In this document: in pieces, positions 17,362 to 26,658 of the stretch
Layout of the letters: every line of letters starts with the position of its first letter
Numbering within the stretch: the first letter of the stretch is position 1
From: an uncultured Prevotellaceae bacterium
GTDB taxonomy: Bacteria; Bacteroidota; Bacteroidia; Bacteroidales; Muribaculaceae
Assembly (NCBI GenBank): GCA_946406035.1
Contig: CAMJJG010000006.1
Coordinates: 1-64,000, forward strand
Direction: 5' to 3'
DNA: 64,000 bases
The notes under the pieces: generated by a model
What the model saw: only the letters and a program-made list of their open reading frames with translations
Told to the model about the DNA's origin: nothing
The model's database searches: none
Made by a program: the position numbers and the translations under genes

Positions 17362-18192
17362 CTATCTATACTCCCTGGTGATCGTCATCTGGTGCTTACC
17401 GTCGAGGGCGATGCTCACGCGGGTGTAGCGACCGTGGGTGTCGATGTCGTAGTCAAACGTGCGCTCATGCACCACGTCGGTGCCCTTCAACTCCTTGATG
17501 GCGATGAGGAATTTCTTGCCAGTGGCGGTGTCAAAGTCGTAGTGATAGCGAAGGACCTTGCCGCCTGCCTCCTCGCGCACGATGTAGCCGTCCTGATAGA
17601 CCAGGGTGCGCTTCTCGCCCTTGGCCGATGTGGTGACCAGCTTGGTGAGGTGCCCGTTCTCGTTGTAGCTGTAGTCATGACGGCTGCCATTGTCGCCCTT
17701 GACGATGGCGCGGCGGCCATGCTCGTCAAATAGCGAGACATAGTTGATCGTCCGCGCCTTGCTCTTGCTCTGCTTGAGCGAGAAGCTGGTGTGGCTGTCA
17801 TAGGAGTAGCTGTAATTGACCGTGGTTTTGGCGCCCTTGCTGCCCTGGATGATGGACTGGGTGAGCAATCCCTGATTGTTGAAGATGAACACGTTGTCGC
17901 GCTTGCTGCCGTCGGCCATGTCCACATGCTCGTCAACGCGGCCGGTACAGCCGTTGAAGCCCAGGTCAAGGTGCTCGATGCGGTAGCTGTGTGTGGGATT
18001 GTTGACCAGGTTGGCATAGAATGTCTTTACCCGCGGGTCAATCGTGCGCATGGTGTCCATGTAGGAGGTCAATTTCTCGAGTGTCACGTTCTCGTTGCAG
18101 TAGGGTGCGCTGTCACTGGCAGCCAGTTGTCCCCACGTGGTCCCTATCGTCATTGCTGCCACACAGGCCAGCATTAAAAATCGCTTCATCAT
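17362..18192 (-). CDS. Secreted protein with YD-like repeats, function unknown
   Basis: Start taken at the internal MMKRFLMLACVAAMTIG signal peptide; YSYNENGHLTKLV... FDYDIDTHGRYTRV. Confidence 0.6.
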   Translation of the reverse strand: MMKRFLMLACVAAMTIGTTWGQLAASDSAPYCNENVTLEKLTSYMDTMRTIDPRVKTFYANLVNNPTHSYRIEHLDLGFNGCTGRVDEHVDMADGSKRDNVFIFNNQGLLTQSIIQGSKGAKTTVNYSYSYDSHTSFSLKQSKSKARTINYVSLFDEHGRRAIVKGDNGSRHDYSYNENGHLTKLVTTSAKGEKRTLVYQDGYIVREEAGGKVLRYHYDFDTATGKKFLIAIKELKGTDVVHERTFDYDIDTHGRYTRVSIALDGKHQMTITREYR

Positions 18193-18367
18193 AAAAAAAG
18201 TTATCGCTTTAGTGTTTGCCCTGCAAAGATAATTAAAAACTTCAATCTTACAAAAAATCAAACATTTCGCCCGATTGATAGTGAACATTTGTCGTTTTTT
18301 GCCTACCTTCGCAGTTTGTTAACCTGTCTAAAACAACATAATTAACAAAATAATCACATTAGTTTTT

Positions 18368-20335
18368 ATGAAAGACGAAGAAATCATTGTTCAACCCTCT
18401 CAGCAAGACGAGATCGCACTGCCCGAGAACGCCGCGCGCGAGCTCAAGCCGGGGGAGAAGTATGTACCCATCCTCAAGCCCGACAAGACTTATCCCGAGA
18501 TTACTCCCTACTCGGTGTCGCTGGGCTTGATTATGGCGGTCATCTTCAGTGCTGCTGCGGCCTACTTGGGTCTCAAGGTGGGCCAAGTGTTTGAGGCTGC
18601 CATCCCCATTGCCATCATCGCTGCGGGCATCGGCGCCGTGACCAAGCGCAAGAACTCGCTGGGCGAGAATGTCATCATCCAGTCGATTGGTGCTGCATCG
18701 GGCATTATTGTGGCTGGTGCCATCTTCACGCTGCCGGCCTTGTATATCCTGCAAGCCGAGTATCCCGAGATCACCGTCAGCTTCCTTGAGGTGTTCCTCA
18801 GCTCGCTGCTGGGCGGAATCCTGGGCATCCTGTTCTTTATCCCCTTCCGCAAGTACTTTGTGAGCGACATGCACGGCAAGTTCCCGTTCCCCGAGGCTAC
18901 CGCGACCACCCAGGTGCTCGTCAGTGGCCAGAAGGGCGGCGACCAGGCACGTCCGTTGCTCATCGCCGGTCTGGTGGGTGGTCTGTATGACTTCCTGCTC
19001 TCGACCTTCGGCTGGTGGAAAGAGGTGCTCACCACGGCAGCCATCCCTGCCATGCAGAATTTCACCGACCATGTTAAGATGATCTTCAAGATCAACACCG
19101 GTGCCGCAGTGCTCGGCCTGGGTTACATCATCGGCCTGCCCTATGCGTTCATCATCTTTGCCGGTAGCGCCTTCATCTGGTGGGTGATCGTGCCCCTGCT
19201 GGGCATGAATCCCGACTTTGCCCAGATGAGCCCCGACGAAATCTTTGCCGGCGGTGCCCGTTACATCGGCATCGGCGGTATCGCCATGAGCGGTATCATC
19301 GGCATCGTCAAGTCGTGGGGCGTGATCAAGAATGCTGCCGGCCTGGCTGGCCAGGCCTTTAAAGGGCAGGATCAAAACGTGCAGGTGGAGCGCCACCAGC
19401 GTGACATCTCGATGAAGGTGCTCGTGTTTGCCCTGCTGGCAGCCCTGCTGGTGACTTTTGTATTCTTCTACATCGGCGTGATCCATAATCTGATGCAGAC
19501 GATTGTAGCCTTCCTCGTCGTTCTCGTTATCGCGTTCCTCTTCACCACCGTGGCTGCCAATGCTATTGCCATTGTGGGCAGCAATCCCGTGAGCGGCATG
19601 ACGTTGATGACCCTGATCGTGGCCAGTGTGATCTTTGTGGCTATTGGCCTTAATGGTTCCAAGGGTATCGTGGCAGCCATGGTCATTGGCGGCGTGGTGT
19701 GCACCGCACTGTCGATGGCAGGAGGCATGGTGACCGACATGAAGATCGGTTACTGGATCGGTACCACTCCTGCCAAGCAGCAGACCTGGAAGTTTGTCGG
19801 CACCCTCGTGTCGGCAGCAACCGTTGGCGGTGTGATGATTATCCTCAACAAGGCCTATGGCTTCGTTGGCGAGAACGCCCTTGTTGCTCCCCAGGCCAAC
19901 GCTATGGCAGCGGTGATCAAGCCCCTGATGATGGGTGGCGAGACCCCGTGGCTGCTCTATGGTGTGGGTGCAATCCTGGCCCTGCTGCTCAACTGGTTGA
20001 AGGTTCCTGCCCTGCCTTTCTCGCTGGGTATGTTCATCCCCTTGCAGCTCAATGCACCGCTGCTCGTTGGCGCCATCATCAGCTGGTTTGTGGGCAGCCG
20101 TAGCAAGGACGAGAAGGTCAACAACGCCCGCAAGGAGCGCGGCACGTTGCTCGCCAGCGGCTTCATCGCCGGTGGTGCCCTCATGGGAGTCGTGAGCGCT
20201 GCTATGATCTTCTTCGGCTTCAAGTACACCAGTCCGCTGGGCGACACAGCCAGCAACATCCTGGCCATCGTTATGTACATCGCCCTCATCCTGTTCCTGG
20301 CCATTTCTTGCCTGCGCGCCAAGAAAGAGGACTAA
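18368..20335 (+). CDS. OPT family oligopeptide transporter
   Basis: Multi-TM; YPEITPYSVSLGLIMAVIFSAAAAYLGLKVG, KFPFPEATATTQVL. Confidence 0.93.
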   Translation: MKDEEIIVQPSQQDEIALPENAARELKPGEKYVPILKPDKTYPEITPYSVSLGLIMAVIFSAAAAYLGLKVGQVFEAAIPIAIIAAGIGAVTKRKNSLGENVIIQSIGAASGIIVAGAIFTLPALYILQAEYPEITVSFLEVFLSSLLGGILGILFFIPFRKYFVSDMHGKFPFPEATATTQVLVSGQKGGDQARPLLIAGLVGGLYDFLLSTFGWWKEVLTTAAIPAMQNFTDHVKMIFKINTGAAVLGLGYIIGLPYAFIIFAGSAFIWWVIVPLLGMNPDFAQMSPDEIFAGGARYIGIGGIAMSGIIGIVKSWGVIKNAAGLAGQAFKGQDQNVQVERHQRDISMKVLVFALLAALLVTFVFFYIGVIHNLMQTIVAFLVVLVIAFLFTTVAANAIAIVGSNPVSGMTLMTLIVASVIFVAIGLNGSKGIVAAMVIGGVVCTALSMAGGMVTDMKIGYWIGTTPAKQQTWKFVGTLVSAATVGGVMIILNKAYGFVGENALVAPQANAMAAVIKPLMMGGETPWLLYGVGAILALLLNWLKVPALPFSLGMFIPLQLNAPLLVGAIISWFVGSRSKDEKVNNARKERGTLLASGFIAGGALMGVVSAAMIFFGFKYTSPLGDTASNILAIVMYIALILFLAISCLRAKKED

Positions 20336-20365
20336 ATCGGCGAGAAGATAATTGATACCCACACA

Positions 20366-20418
20366 ACCTGCGGGAGCCTGCCACTGGAGACGGGGATGGG
20401 CTGCCGCAGGTCGTTTTT
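20366..20418 (+). terminator. Terminator after OPT transporter
   Basis: ACCTGCGG / CCGCAGGT stem followed by TCGTTTTTT. Confidence 0.65.
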
Positions 20419-20556
20419 TGTGGGCCGATATCAGCGCACCTATGCCAGGGTGTTACTAAAAATGTGGAGTTTTGTGATACATGGATTTGGCAGGGTCGGA
20501 AAAAAAGAGTAATTTCGCACGTTTTTTAAACAATAATAACTTCACGACAAGCAAGT

Positions 20557-21639
20557 ATGAAAAAATTATTCTTGATGATGATAGCCGTCATGGCGTTGAC
20601 GGCCTGCAATGGCAACAAGTTCCATGTCGATGGTGTTGTTGAGGGCGCCAACGACTCGACGACCCTGATTCTCGAGCAGTCAAGCAATGGCGAGTGGTTT
20701 ATCCTGGACACGGTTAGGGTCGATAACAGCGGCAAGTTCAGTGTGAGTGCCGAAGCCCCCGAGGTGCCTAGCATCTATCAGCTGCGCTATGGCGACCAGG
20801 TCATCTGCTTCCCCATCGACAGCCTTGACCACCTCACCATCAATTCCAAGCTTCCTCACTTTGCGACCGATTATACCATCGCTGGCAGTGATCATGCCCT
20901 GCAGGTCATGGCCATCGACAAGGAGGCCATGAAATTTGCCGGTGGCAAGGGTACCGATGCCGAGCTCCAGGCATGGAAGGACCAATTGGCCCACCAGATT
21001 GTTGCCGACCCCAGCGGCATCGTCGCTTACTATACCATCAACAAGTATATCAACGGCAAGCCCTTGTTCGACCCGTTGAACGACAATGACCTGCGCATCA
21101 TCGGTGCTGTGGCCAATTCCTTTAACTCATTCCGCCCTGATGACCCCCGCACCGATTATCTGGTCAATCTGTTGCTTGATGGCCAGCGCCGTCGCCGCTC
21201 GTTGACCGCGCCCACCGACACCGTCTATGCCGACGTGGCCTCGATCATCGACATCAAGCTGCAAGACTACAACGGCAAGGAGTACAGCTTGACCAAGGTG
21301 GCTGCCGACAACCGTGTCGTGCTGCTCGACTTTACCATTTATCAGACCGAGTACTCGCCGCAGATCAACAAGTTGCTCAACGACATCTATCAGTCCTATC
21401 ACAGCCGTGGACTCACCATCTATCAGGTAAGTCTCGACCAGGACAATGTGGCATGGCGGCAGGCTGCCCAGAATCTGCCCTGGATCACGGTGTTTGATCC
21501 CCGCAGTGTCAATTCGCAGTATGTAGGCGCCTATAATGTGACTGGCATGCCCACGACGTTTATCATTCGCAACGGGGAGATTGTTGAGCGTGTCGAGGAC
21601 ATCACCCGGCTCAAGGCTGCTGTGGCCAAGTACATGTAA
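20557..21639 (+). CDS. DUF4369 + thioredoxin-fold lipoprotein lacking CXXC
   Basis: Lipobox ALTACNG; TlpA-like VVLLDFTIYQTEYSPQINKLLNDIY and GMPTTFII, no cysteine pair. Confidence 0.82.
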   Translation: MKKLFLMMIAVMALTACNGNKFHVDGVVEGANDSTTLILEQSSNGEWFILDTVRVDNSGKFSVSAEAPEVPSIYQLRYGDQVICFPIDSLDHLTINSKLPHFATDYTIAGSDHALQVMAIDKEAMKFAGGKGTDAELQAWKDQLAHQIVADPSGIVAYYTINKYINGKPLFDPLNDNDLRIIGAVANSFNSFRPDDPRTDYLVNLLLDGQRRRRSLTAPTDTVYADVASIIDIKLQDYNGKEYSLTKVAADNRVVLLDFTIYQTEYSPQINKLLNDIYQSYHSRGLTIYQVSLDQDNVAWRQAAQNLPWITVFDPRSVNSQYVGAYNVTGMPTTFIIRNGEIVERVEDITRLKAAVAKYM

Positions 21640-21910
21640 CCTCACGGTTTTCTTGCATGAATTGATAGTCCCTTGCCTGAATGAGGAATGTTAAATAGGT
21701 GCAATCAGCAACGCTTGAGCGCTATTTTCGTTTAATTTTTGAAGAAATTTGTAAAAATTCCTTATGAATTGTCATTTTCTCGAAAATATTTTGTAATTTT
21801 GCACTCTGAAAATGTTCTAGGCTATCTTGAATAAAGATTCCTATATTACTTTTATCAGTCATTAGTAACTCGTTTTTTATATAAGGATATAGATTAAATA
21901 ACTATAAATT

Positions 21911-22393
21911 ATGGCAACTAAACTTGATTCACTAGATTACAAGATCTTGAAAATGCTGTCGCTGAATGCGCGCAAGCCTTATCTGGAGATCGCTCGAGCA
22001 TGTAACGTATCGGGGGCGGCAATTCATCAACGCATCCAGAAACTATATAACATGGGCGTTATCAAGGGCTCAATCTCATTGATCAACCCTTCGTCGGTAG
22101 GCTATGAGACGTGTGCCTATATTGGCTTTTTCCTGAATGACCCCTCTAAGTTTGATGAAGTTGTATCCAGGCTCAAAACGGTGCCCGAGGTTGTGGAGTG
22201 CTACTTCACCACAGGCAAGTATGATATGTTTGTCAAGCTTTATGCACAGAACAACGACCACTTGCTGCAGATAATCCATGACCGTTTCTTGAAGATGGGA
22301 TTGGGCCGCAGCGAGACGTTGATAACCTTCAAGGAAGTGTTCAAGCGTCAGATTCCCATCGAGCCCGAGGGCACTGGAGAGCTGAAGGATTAA
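21911..22393 (+). CDS. Lrp/AsnC family transcriptional regulator
   Basis: LDYKILKMLSLNARKPYLEIARACNVSGAAIHQRIQKL HTH; AsnC effector domain. Confidence 0.93.
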   Translation: MATKLDSLDYKILKMLSLNARKPYLEIARACNVSGAAIHQRIQKLYNMGVIKGSISLINPSSVGYETCAYIGFFLNDPSKFDEVVSRLKTVPEVVECYFTTGKYDMFVKLYAQNNDHLLQIIHDRFLKMGLGRSETLITFKEVFKRQIPIEPEGTGELKD

Positions 22394-22403
22394 AAAACAT
22401 TGT

Positions 22404-22427
22404 GGGAGCGCCTGTCGCTCCCTTTTT
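22404..22427 (+). terminator. Terminator after lrp-like gene
   Basis: GGGAGCG-CCTGT-CGCTCCC-TTTTT. Confidence 0.85.
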
Positions 22428-22474
22428 AATGGATAATGGTTTCTACATAATAATATAATCAGGAGGTAAAAAAG

Positions 22475-23284
22475 ATGAATTCAGACTATGAAAAAATGTT
22501 ACCAGACCACTTGACCGCCCAGGAGCGGCAGTGGTGCCTTGCCGCGCGCCAGATGGGTCACGACGCGGCAGTGGTGTTGAAGAGAAACTTTCGTCGTCGC
22601 GACCTGTCGATTGAGGACAAGGGCAACGCGTTTGACATTGTCACCGAGGCCGACAAGGGCAGCGAGCGCATCATCCTCGACTATCTGCACCGCCATTTTG
22701 CCGATCATGCCATCCTCAGCGAGGAGAGTGGTGATGATCACCGCCAGGCCCGTTATCAGTGGGTCATCGATCCGCTTGACGGTACGGTGAACTACAGCGC
22801 GGGCATTGCGACCTATTGCATCTCGATTGGGCTCAAGGTGGATGGACAGACCTGTATGGGATATGTCTATGCCCCGACGCTCGACGAGGAGTTCTGGGCC
22901 ATCAGGGGCAAGGGCGCTTATGGGCCCTACGGGCGCTTGCAGGCCAAGGCGACCGTTGAGTTGGCCAGGTCGGTCATCTCGACCGGCTTCCCCTATGACA
23001 AGGCCACCAATGCCGACAACAACCTGGATCGCGTCGCCCGCGTGATGCCCCGCGTGAGGGGACTGCGCCGGCTAGGGTCAGCAGCGATGGATCTGTGCTA
23101 TGTCGCCGCCGGTTGGCTTGACGGCTACTGGGAGCTGAACCTCAAGGAGTGGGATGCCTGTGCCGGTGAGCTCATCGCCCAGGAGGCCGGAGCCTTCGTC
23201 AAGCGTTACCGCAACGACCACGGCATCTGCATCCTCGCCGCCTGCCCCGGCATCGCCAGCGAGTTGCTGGAACTGGTAGAGTAA
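22475..23284 (+). CDS. Inositol monophosphatase family protein
   Basis: DIVTEADKGSE, EESG, WVIDPLDGTVNY, WDACAGELIAQEAGA. Confidence 0.92.
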   Translation: MNSDYEKMLPDHLTAQERQWCLAARQMGHDAAVVLKRNFRRRDLSIEDKGNAFDIVTEADKGSERIILDYLHRHFADHAILSEESGDDHRQARYQWVIDPLDGTVNYSAGIATYCISIGLKVDGQTCMGYVYAPTLDEEFWAIRGKGAYGPYGRLQAKATVELARSVISTGFPYDKATNADNNLDRVARVMPRVRGLRRLGSAAMDLCYVAAGWLDGYWELNLKEWDACAGELIAQEAGAFVKRYRNDHGICILAACPGIASELLELVE

Positions 23285-23304
23285 GATTATAAAAGGGCGT
23301 TATC

Positions 23305-23346
23305 AACTAAAAACTAGGAACTGTGGGCAGGAAACTGAAAACTATT
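23305..23346. repeat. Degenerate 7-nt-periodic array (AACTAAA-like) upstream of trpS
   Basis: AACTAAA|AACTAGG|AACTGTG|GGCAGGA|AACTGAA|AACTATT; AACT at 23305, 23312, 23319, 23333, 23340. Confidence 0.6.
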
Positions 23347-23385
23347 TAGTAACTTTGCACCCATTGAAATAAAAATTACCGGAAT

Positions 23386-24471
23386 TTGAATATGGATAAC
23401 AATAGAAAGATTGTTTTGAGCGGTATACGTCCCACGGGGCAGTTGCATCTGGGCAACTACCTGGGCGCGTTGAGTAACTTTGTGAAGATGCAGAACGAGG
23501 GCAAGTATGACAGCTACTACTTCATCGCCGACCTGCATGCACTCACCACCAACCCCGACCCCAAGGAACTGCACACCAACGTGCGTCACATCCTGGCCGA
23601 GTATCTGGCCGCAGGGCTTGACCCCGAGAAGTCGACCATCTTTGTGCAGAGCGATGTGCCCGAGGTGAGCGAGATGTACCTGCTGCTCAACATGCACGTG
23701 GGCATCGGCGAGCTGATGCGCACGGCCGCCTTCAAGGACAAGGCCCGCAAGGCGCTGGGCATCAGCGCTCCCACCCAGGGCGATGATGACGAGGACGTGG
23801 CCAAGGAAATCATCGGTGCCAGCACCAACAAGCGTGTCAATGCCGGCCTGCTGACCTATCCCACGCTGATGGCCGTCGACATCCTTATCCAGCGTGCCGA
23901 CTTTGTGCCCGTGGGTAAGGACCAGGAGCAGCACCTGGAGCTGACACGCAGGTTTGCCCGCCGCTTCAACTCGTTCTACAAGACCGAGTACTTCAATGAG
24001 CCGCAGAACTTCAACTTCGGCAGCGCGCCCGTGAAGGTGCCCGGCCTGGATGGCAGCGGCAAGATGGGCAAGAGCGAGGGCAACTGCATCTATCTGGTGG
24101 ACGACGAGAAGACCATCCGCAAGAAGGTGATGCGCGCCGTGACCGACGGTGGCCCCACCGAGCCCAACCAGCCCATGGCCGAGCCGGTGCAGAACCTCTT
24201 CACTATTCTCAAGCTCGTCGGCACCCCCGACAAGGTGGAATTCTTCACCGAGGCCTATAACAACTGCTCCATCCGCTACGGCGACCTCAAGAAGGAGATT
24301 GCCGAGGACATCGTGGCCATGACCACCCCCATCCGCGAGCGCATCCTGGACATCGAGAACGACAGTGCCTACCTGCACCGCGTCCTCGAGATGGGTGCCG
24401 AGCGTGCCCGTGCCCGTGCCGGCAAGACGCTGGCCGACGTGCGCGAGATCATGGGCATCACTAAGTTCTGA
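23386..24471 (+). CDS. trpS: Tryptophan--tRNA ligase
   Basis: SGIRPTGQLHLGNYLGAL, KMGKSEGN. Confidence 0.96.
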   Translation: MNMDNNRKIVLSGIRPTGQLHLGNYLGALSNFVKMQNEGKYDSYYFIADLHALTTNPDPKELHTNVRHILAEYLAAGLDPEKSTIFVQSDVPEVSEMYLLLNMHVGIGELMRTAAFKDKARKALGISAPTQGDDDEDVAKEIIGASTNKRVNAGLLTYPTLMAVDILIQRADFVPVGKDQEQHLELTRRFARRFNSFYKTEYFNEPQNFNFGSAPVKVPGLDGSGKMGKSEGNCIYLVDDEKTIRKKVMRAVTDGGPTEPNQPMAEPVQNLFTILKLVGTPDKVEFFTEAYNNCSIRYGDLKKEIAEDIVAMTTPIRERILDIENDSAYLHRVLEMGAERARARAGKTLADVREIMGITKF

Positions 24472-24480
24472 CACCCCCCT

Positions 24481-24516
24481 AAGGTCTTTAAAGTCCTTAA
24501 GGTCCTTATCGTGCTT
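24481..24516. repeat. Degenerate 9-nt-periodic array (AAGGTCCTT-like)
   Basis: AAGGTCTTT|AAAGTCCTT|AAGGTCCTT|ATCGTGCTT. Confidence 0.65.
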
Positions 24517-24526
24517 AAAAGAAAAA

Positions 24527-25237
24527 ATGAAAGGCTATATCGAGGACCGTGAGTTCGGGAAGATATATGTGGAACTGCGCCGGGGCATGACCTCGGTGCG
24601 GTTCACTTATCATGCCGACGGGCATCTGCTCATGCGCGCCCCGCTGGGTGTGCCGGTGAGCGAGCTGCAGCGCGTCGTGGAGCGTGACCGTGAGCGCCTG
24701 CGGCAGCTGCCGCGCCCACAGTCGTTGTCCTTCAGCGTGGGGCAGGTCATTGAGTGTTACAAGTGCCGTGTTGTCATCGAGGCGCAAAACAGGATGCCGG
24801 GCTACATCCTCAACCACTGGGAAGGGGACACACTGCACCTGCAGGTGTACGTGAGTGCCGACCTTGATGATGAAGCCGTCAAGCGGACAATCTCGAGTGC
24901 CATCGGCCGCGCGATGGATGTCCAGGCCCATGCGTCGTTGCTGCCGCTAGCCCGTCAGGTGGCCAGTGAGTTAGGATTGCAGCCTGCAGGCTTTGAAATC
25001 GGCCGTGGCATGCGCAAACTGGGGCATTGCACCAGTAAAAAGGTCATCCAGCTCTCCCGTAACCTCATGTTCATGCCCGAGGAATTGATCCGTTACATTA
25101 TCTGCCACGAGCTGGCCCACCTCACCCACATGAACCACTCGCCCCAGTTCCATGCCCTGGTCGATGAGTACACCGGCGGCCGCGAGAAAGAACTGGAACG
25201 CCAATTGCGCCAGTTCCGCTTCCCCATCGCCAGGTAG
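24527..25237 (+). CDS. YgjP-like (DUF45) metallopeptidase
   Basis: ICHELAHLTHMNHSPQFH Zn motif; start refined to MKGYIEDREF. Confidence 0.85.
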   Translation: MKGYIEDREFGKIYVELRRGMTSVRFTYHADGHLLMRAPLGVPVSELQRVVERDRERLRQLPRPQSLSFSVGQVIECYKCRVVIEAQNRMPGYILNHWEGDTLHLQVYVSADLDDEAVKRTISSAIGRAMDVQAHASLLPLARQVASELGLQPAGFEIGRGMRKLGHCTSKKVIQLSRNLMFMPEELIRYIICHELAHLTHMNHSPQFHALVDEYTGGREKELERQLRQFRFPIAR

Positions 25238-25240
25238 TCC

Positions 25241-25306
25241 CTTTTTCCAGACAACCCTCTTCTTTTTTCAGACAACCATGACAACATGATTGACAACCAC
25301 TACAAC
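25241..25306. repeat. CAGACAACC-type repeat cluster
   Basis: ACAAC at 25251, 25272, 25281, 25293, 25302 (spacings 21, 9, 12, 9); CTTTTTCCAGACAACC / CTTTTTTCAGACAACC direct repeat. Confidence 0.55.
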
Positions 25307-25356
25307 CTTTTTGGTTGATTGACATCATTTGACAGTCGCTTGTTGGCGCACCACGT

Positions 25357-25431
25357 ACTTTAAATTTACACAAAAACCTTGCAAATTTAAAATCCAACTT
25401 TAAATTTACACAACTTTCTTGCAAATTTAAA
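25357..25431. promoter_or_regulatory. Twin 35-bp interrupted palindromes, 40-bp period (candidate operator)
   Basis: ACTTTAAATTTACACAA-N5-TTGCAAATTTAAA at 25357-25391 and 25397-25431, differing only in the N5 spacer. Confidence 0.65.
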
Positions 25432-25449
25432 GTTAATGAAGTAACTTTG
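25419..25449 (+). promoter_or_regulatory. Promoter of the DUF4143 gene (TTG-N20-TAACTTTG)
   Basis: TAACTTTG 25442-25449; TTG 25419-25421 lies inside the second palindrome. Confidence 0.6.
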
Positions 25450-25462
25450 CGCTCAAAACAAA

Positions 25463-26632
25463 ATGAATATGATAGACCGCACCCTTCAATCAACACTTGA
25501 GCGACTTGCCACCAAGTATCCTGTCATTACCCTGACGGGACCACGACAGTCCGGAAAATCGACACTGTTGAAACATGCCTTTCCCACTTACAGGTATATC
25601 TCCCTTGAGGATCTTGATATGAGGGAATTTGCTGCCAATGACCCTCGTGGTTTTCTCAATTCCTTTCCTCATCATGTGATTCTTGATGAGGCACAACGCG
25701 TTCCCCAGTTATTTTCTTATATTCAAACCCATGTGGATGAACAAGATGAGGCTGGCATGTATCTCTTGGCGGGTTCGCACAATTTCTTGCTCATGGAGAG
25801 TGTTAACCAGTCCCTCGCTGGCCGTACTGCCATTCTGAAATTACTGCCTTTCTCCCGTCAAGAAATGAAAAATGGCGCAGTGTTACCCGCTAGCATTAAT
25901 GAACAGATCTATCATGGTTCCTATCCGCGATTGTATGACAAAAACTTGTCTCCCAACGAGTTTTATCCTTATTATATCCAAACCTATGTTGAGCGGGATG
26001 TTAGGCAACTCAAGAACATCGGTGACCTGAGCAGATTCACTCGATTTATCAAATTATGCGCCGGACGGATTGGTCAACTACTCAACAATTCATCATTAGC
26101 TGTGGAATGCGGTGTATCAGTACCAACAATTACTTCATGGCTATCGGTGCTTGAAGCCAGCTACATCTGCTACTTGCTGCGGCCCGACTGGAATAATTTC
26201 GCCAAGCGACTGGTCAAAAGTCCAAAACTCTATTTCTATGACACGGGGCTTGCTTGCTCCTTGCTGGATATCAAGTCACCAGATCAGCTTGATCTTCACT
26301 TCTCTCGAGGAGCTTTATTCGAGAATATGGTAATTAACGAGTTTGTGAAAAAAGCCTGGAATCAAGGGCAAGAAACCGACCTTCGCTTCTGGCGCGACAG
26401 TCAAGGCAACGAGGTGGACTTGCTGGTTTATGATAGCGAGAGGCCTGTTGCCTATGAGATCAAGTCAGGCGAGACTTTCCACCAAGACTTTTTCAAGGGA
26501 CTGACCAAATGGGCGGATATCACCAGTGCCGATACGAATCATCTAAATGTCATCTACGGCGGATCAGAAGGTCTCGCGACTTCGGCAGGGCGGCTCATGA
26601 CACTCGACGACATTAACCGAGAGAAATTGTAA
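25463..26632 (+). CDS. AAA ATPase with DUF4143 domain
   Basis: Walker A GPRQSGKST, HVILDEAQRVP Walker B; C-terminal DUF4143 (GALFENMVINEFVKKA, WRDSQGNEVDLLVY). Confidence 0.92.
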   Translation: MNMIDRTLQSTLERLATKYPVITLTGPRQSGKSTLLKHAFPTYRYISLEDLDMREFAANDPRGFLNSFPHHVILDEAQRVPQLFSYIQTHVDEQDEAGMYLLAGSHNFLLMESVNQSLAGRTAILKLLPFSRQEMKNGAVLPASINEQIYHGSYPRLYDKNLSPNEFYPYYIQTYVERDVRQLKNIGDLSRFTRFIKLCAGRIGQLLNNSSLAVECGVSVPTITSWLSVLEASYICYLLRPDWNNFAKRLVKSPKLYFYDTGLACSLLDIKSPDQLDLHFSRGALFENMVINEFVKKAWNQGQETDLRFWRDSQGNEVDLLVYDSERPVAYEIKSGETFHQDFFKGLTKWADITSADTNHLNVIYGGSEGLATSAGRLMTLDDINREKL

Positions 26633-26658
26633 AATCCAGGGCAACTGCATCAAAACTT

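Noticed and set aside
18359-20362. 667-aa minus-strand ORF fully antisense to the OPT transporter
   Set aside because: Shadow ORF: composition is His/Asp/Gly-rich and non-protein-like, and the plus-strand ORF is a clear OPT family protein. High-GC codon bias produces these throughout.
24365-24526. N-terminal extension of the YgjP ORF in the supplied track
   Set aside because: Overlaps trpS out of frame; ATG at 24527 starts a family-typical N-terminus.
25463-26632. DUF4143 ATPase as part of a defence or toxin-antitoxin system
   Set aside because: No second effector gene in the cassette; DUF4143 ATPases are common stand-alone genes, so no defence role is claimed.
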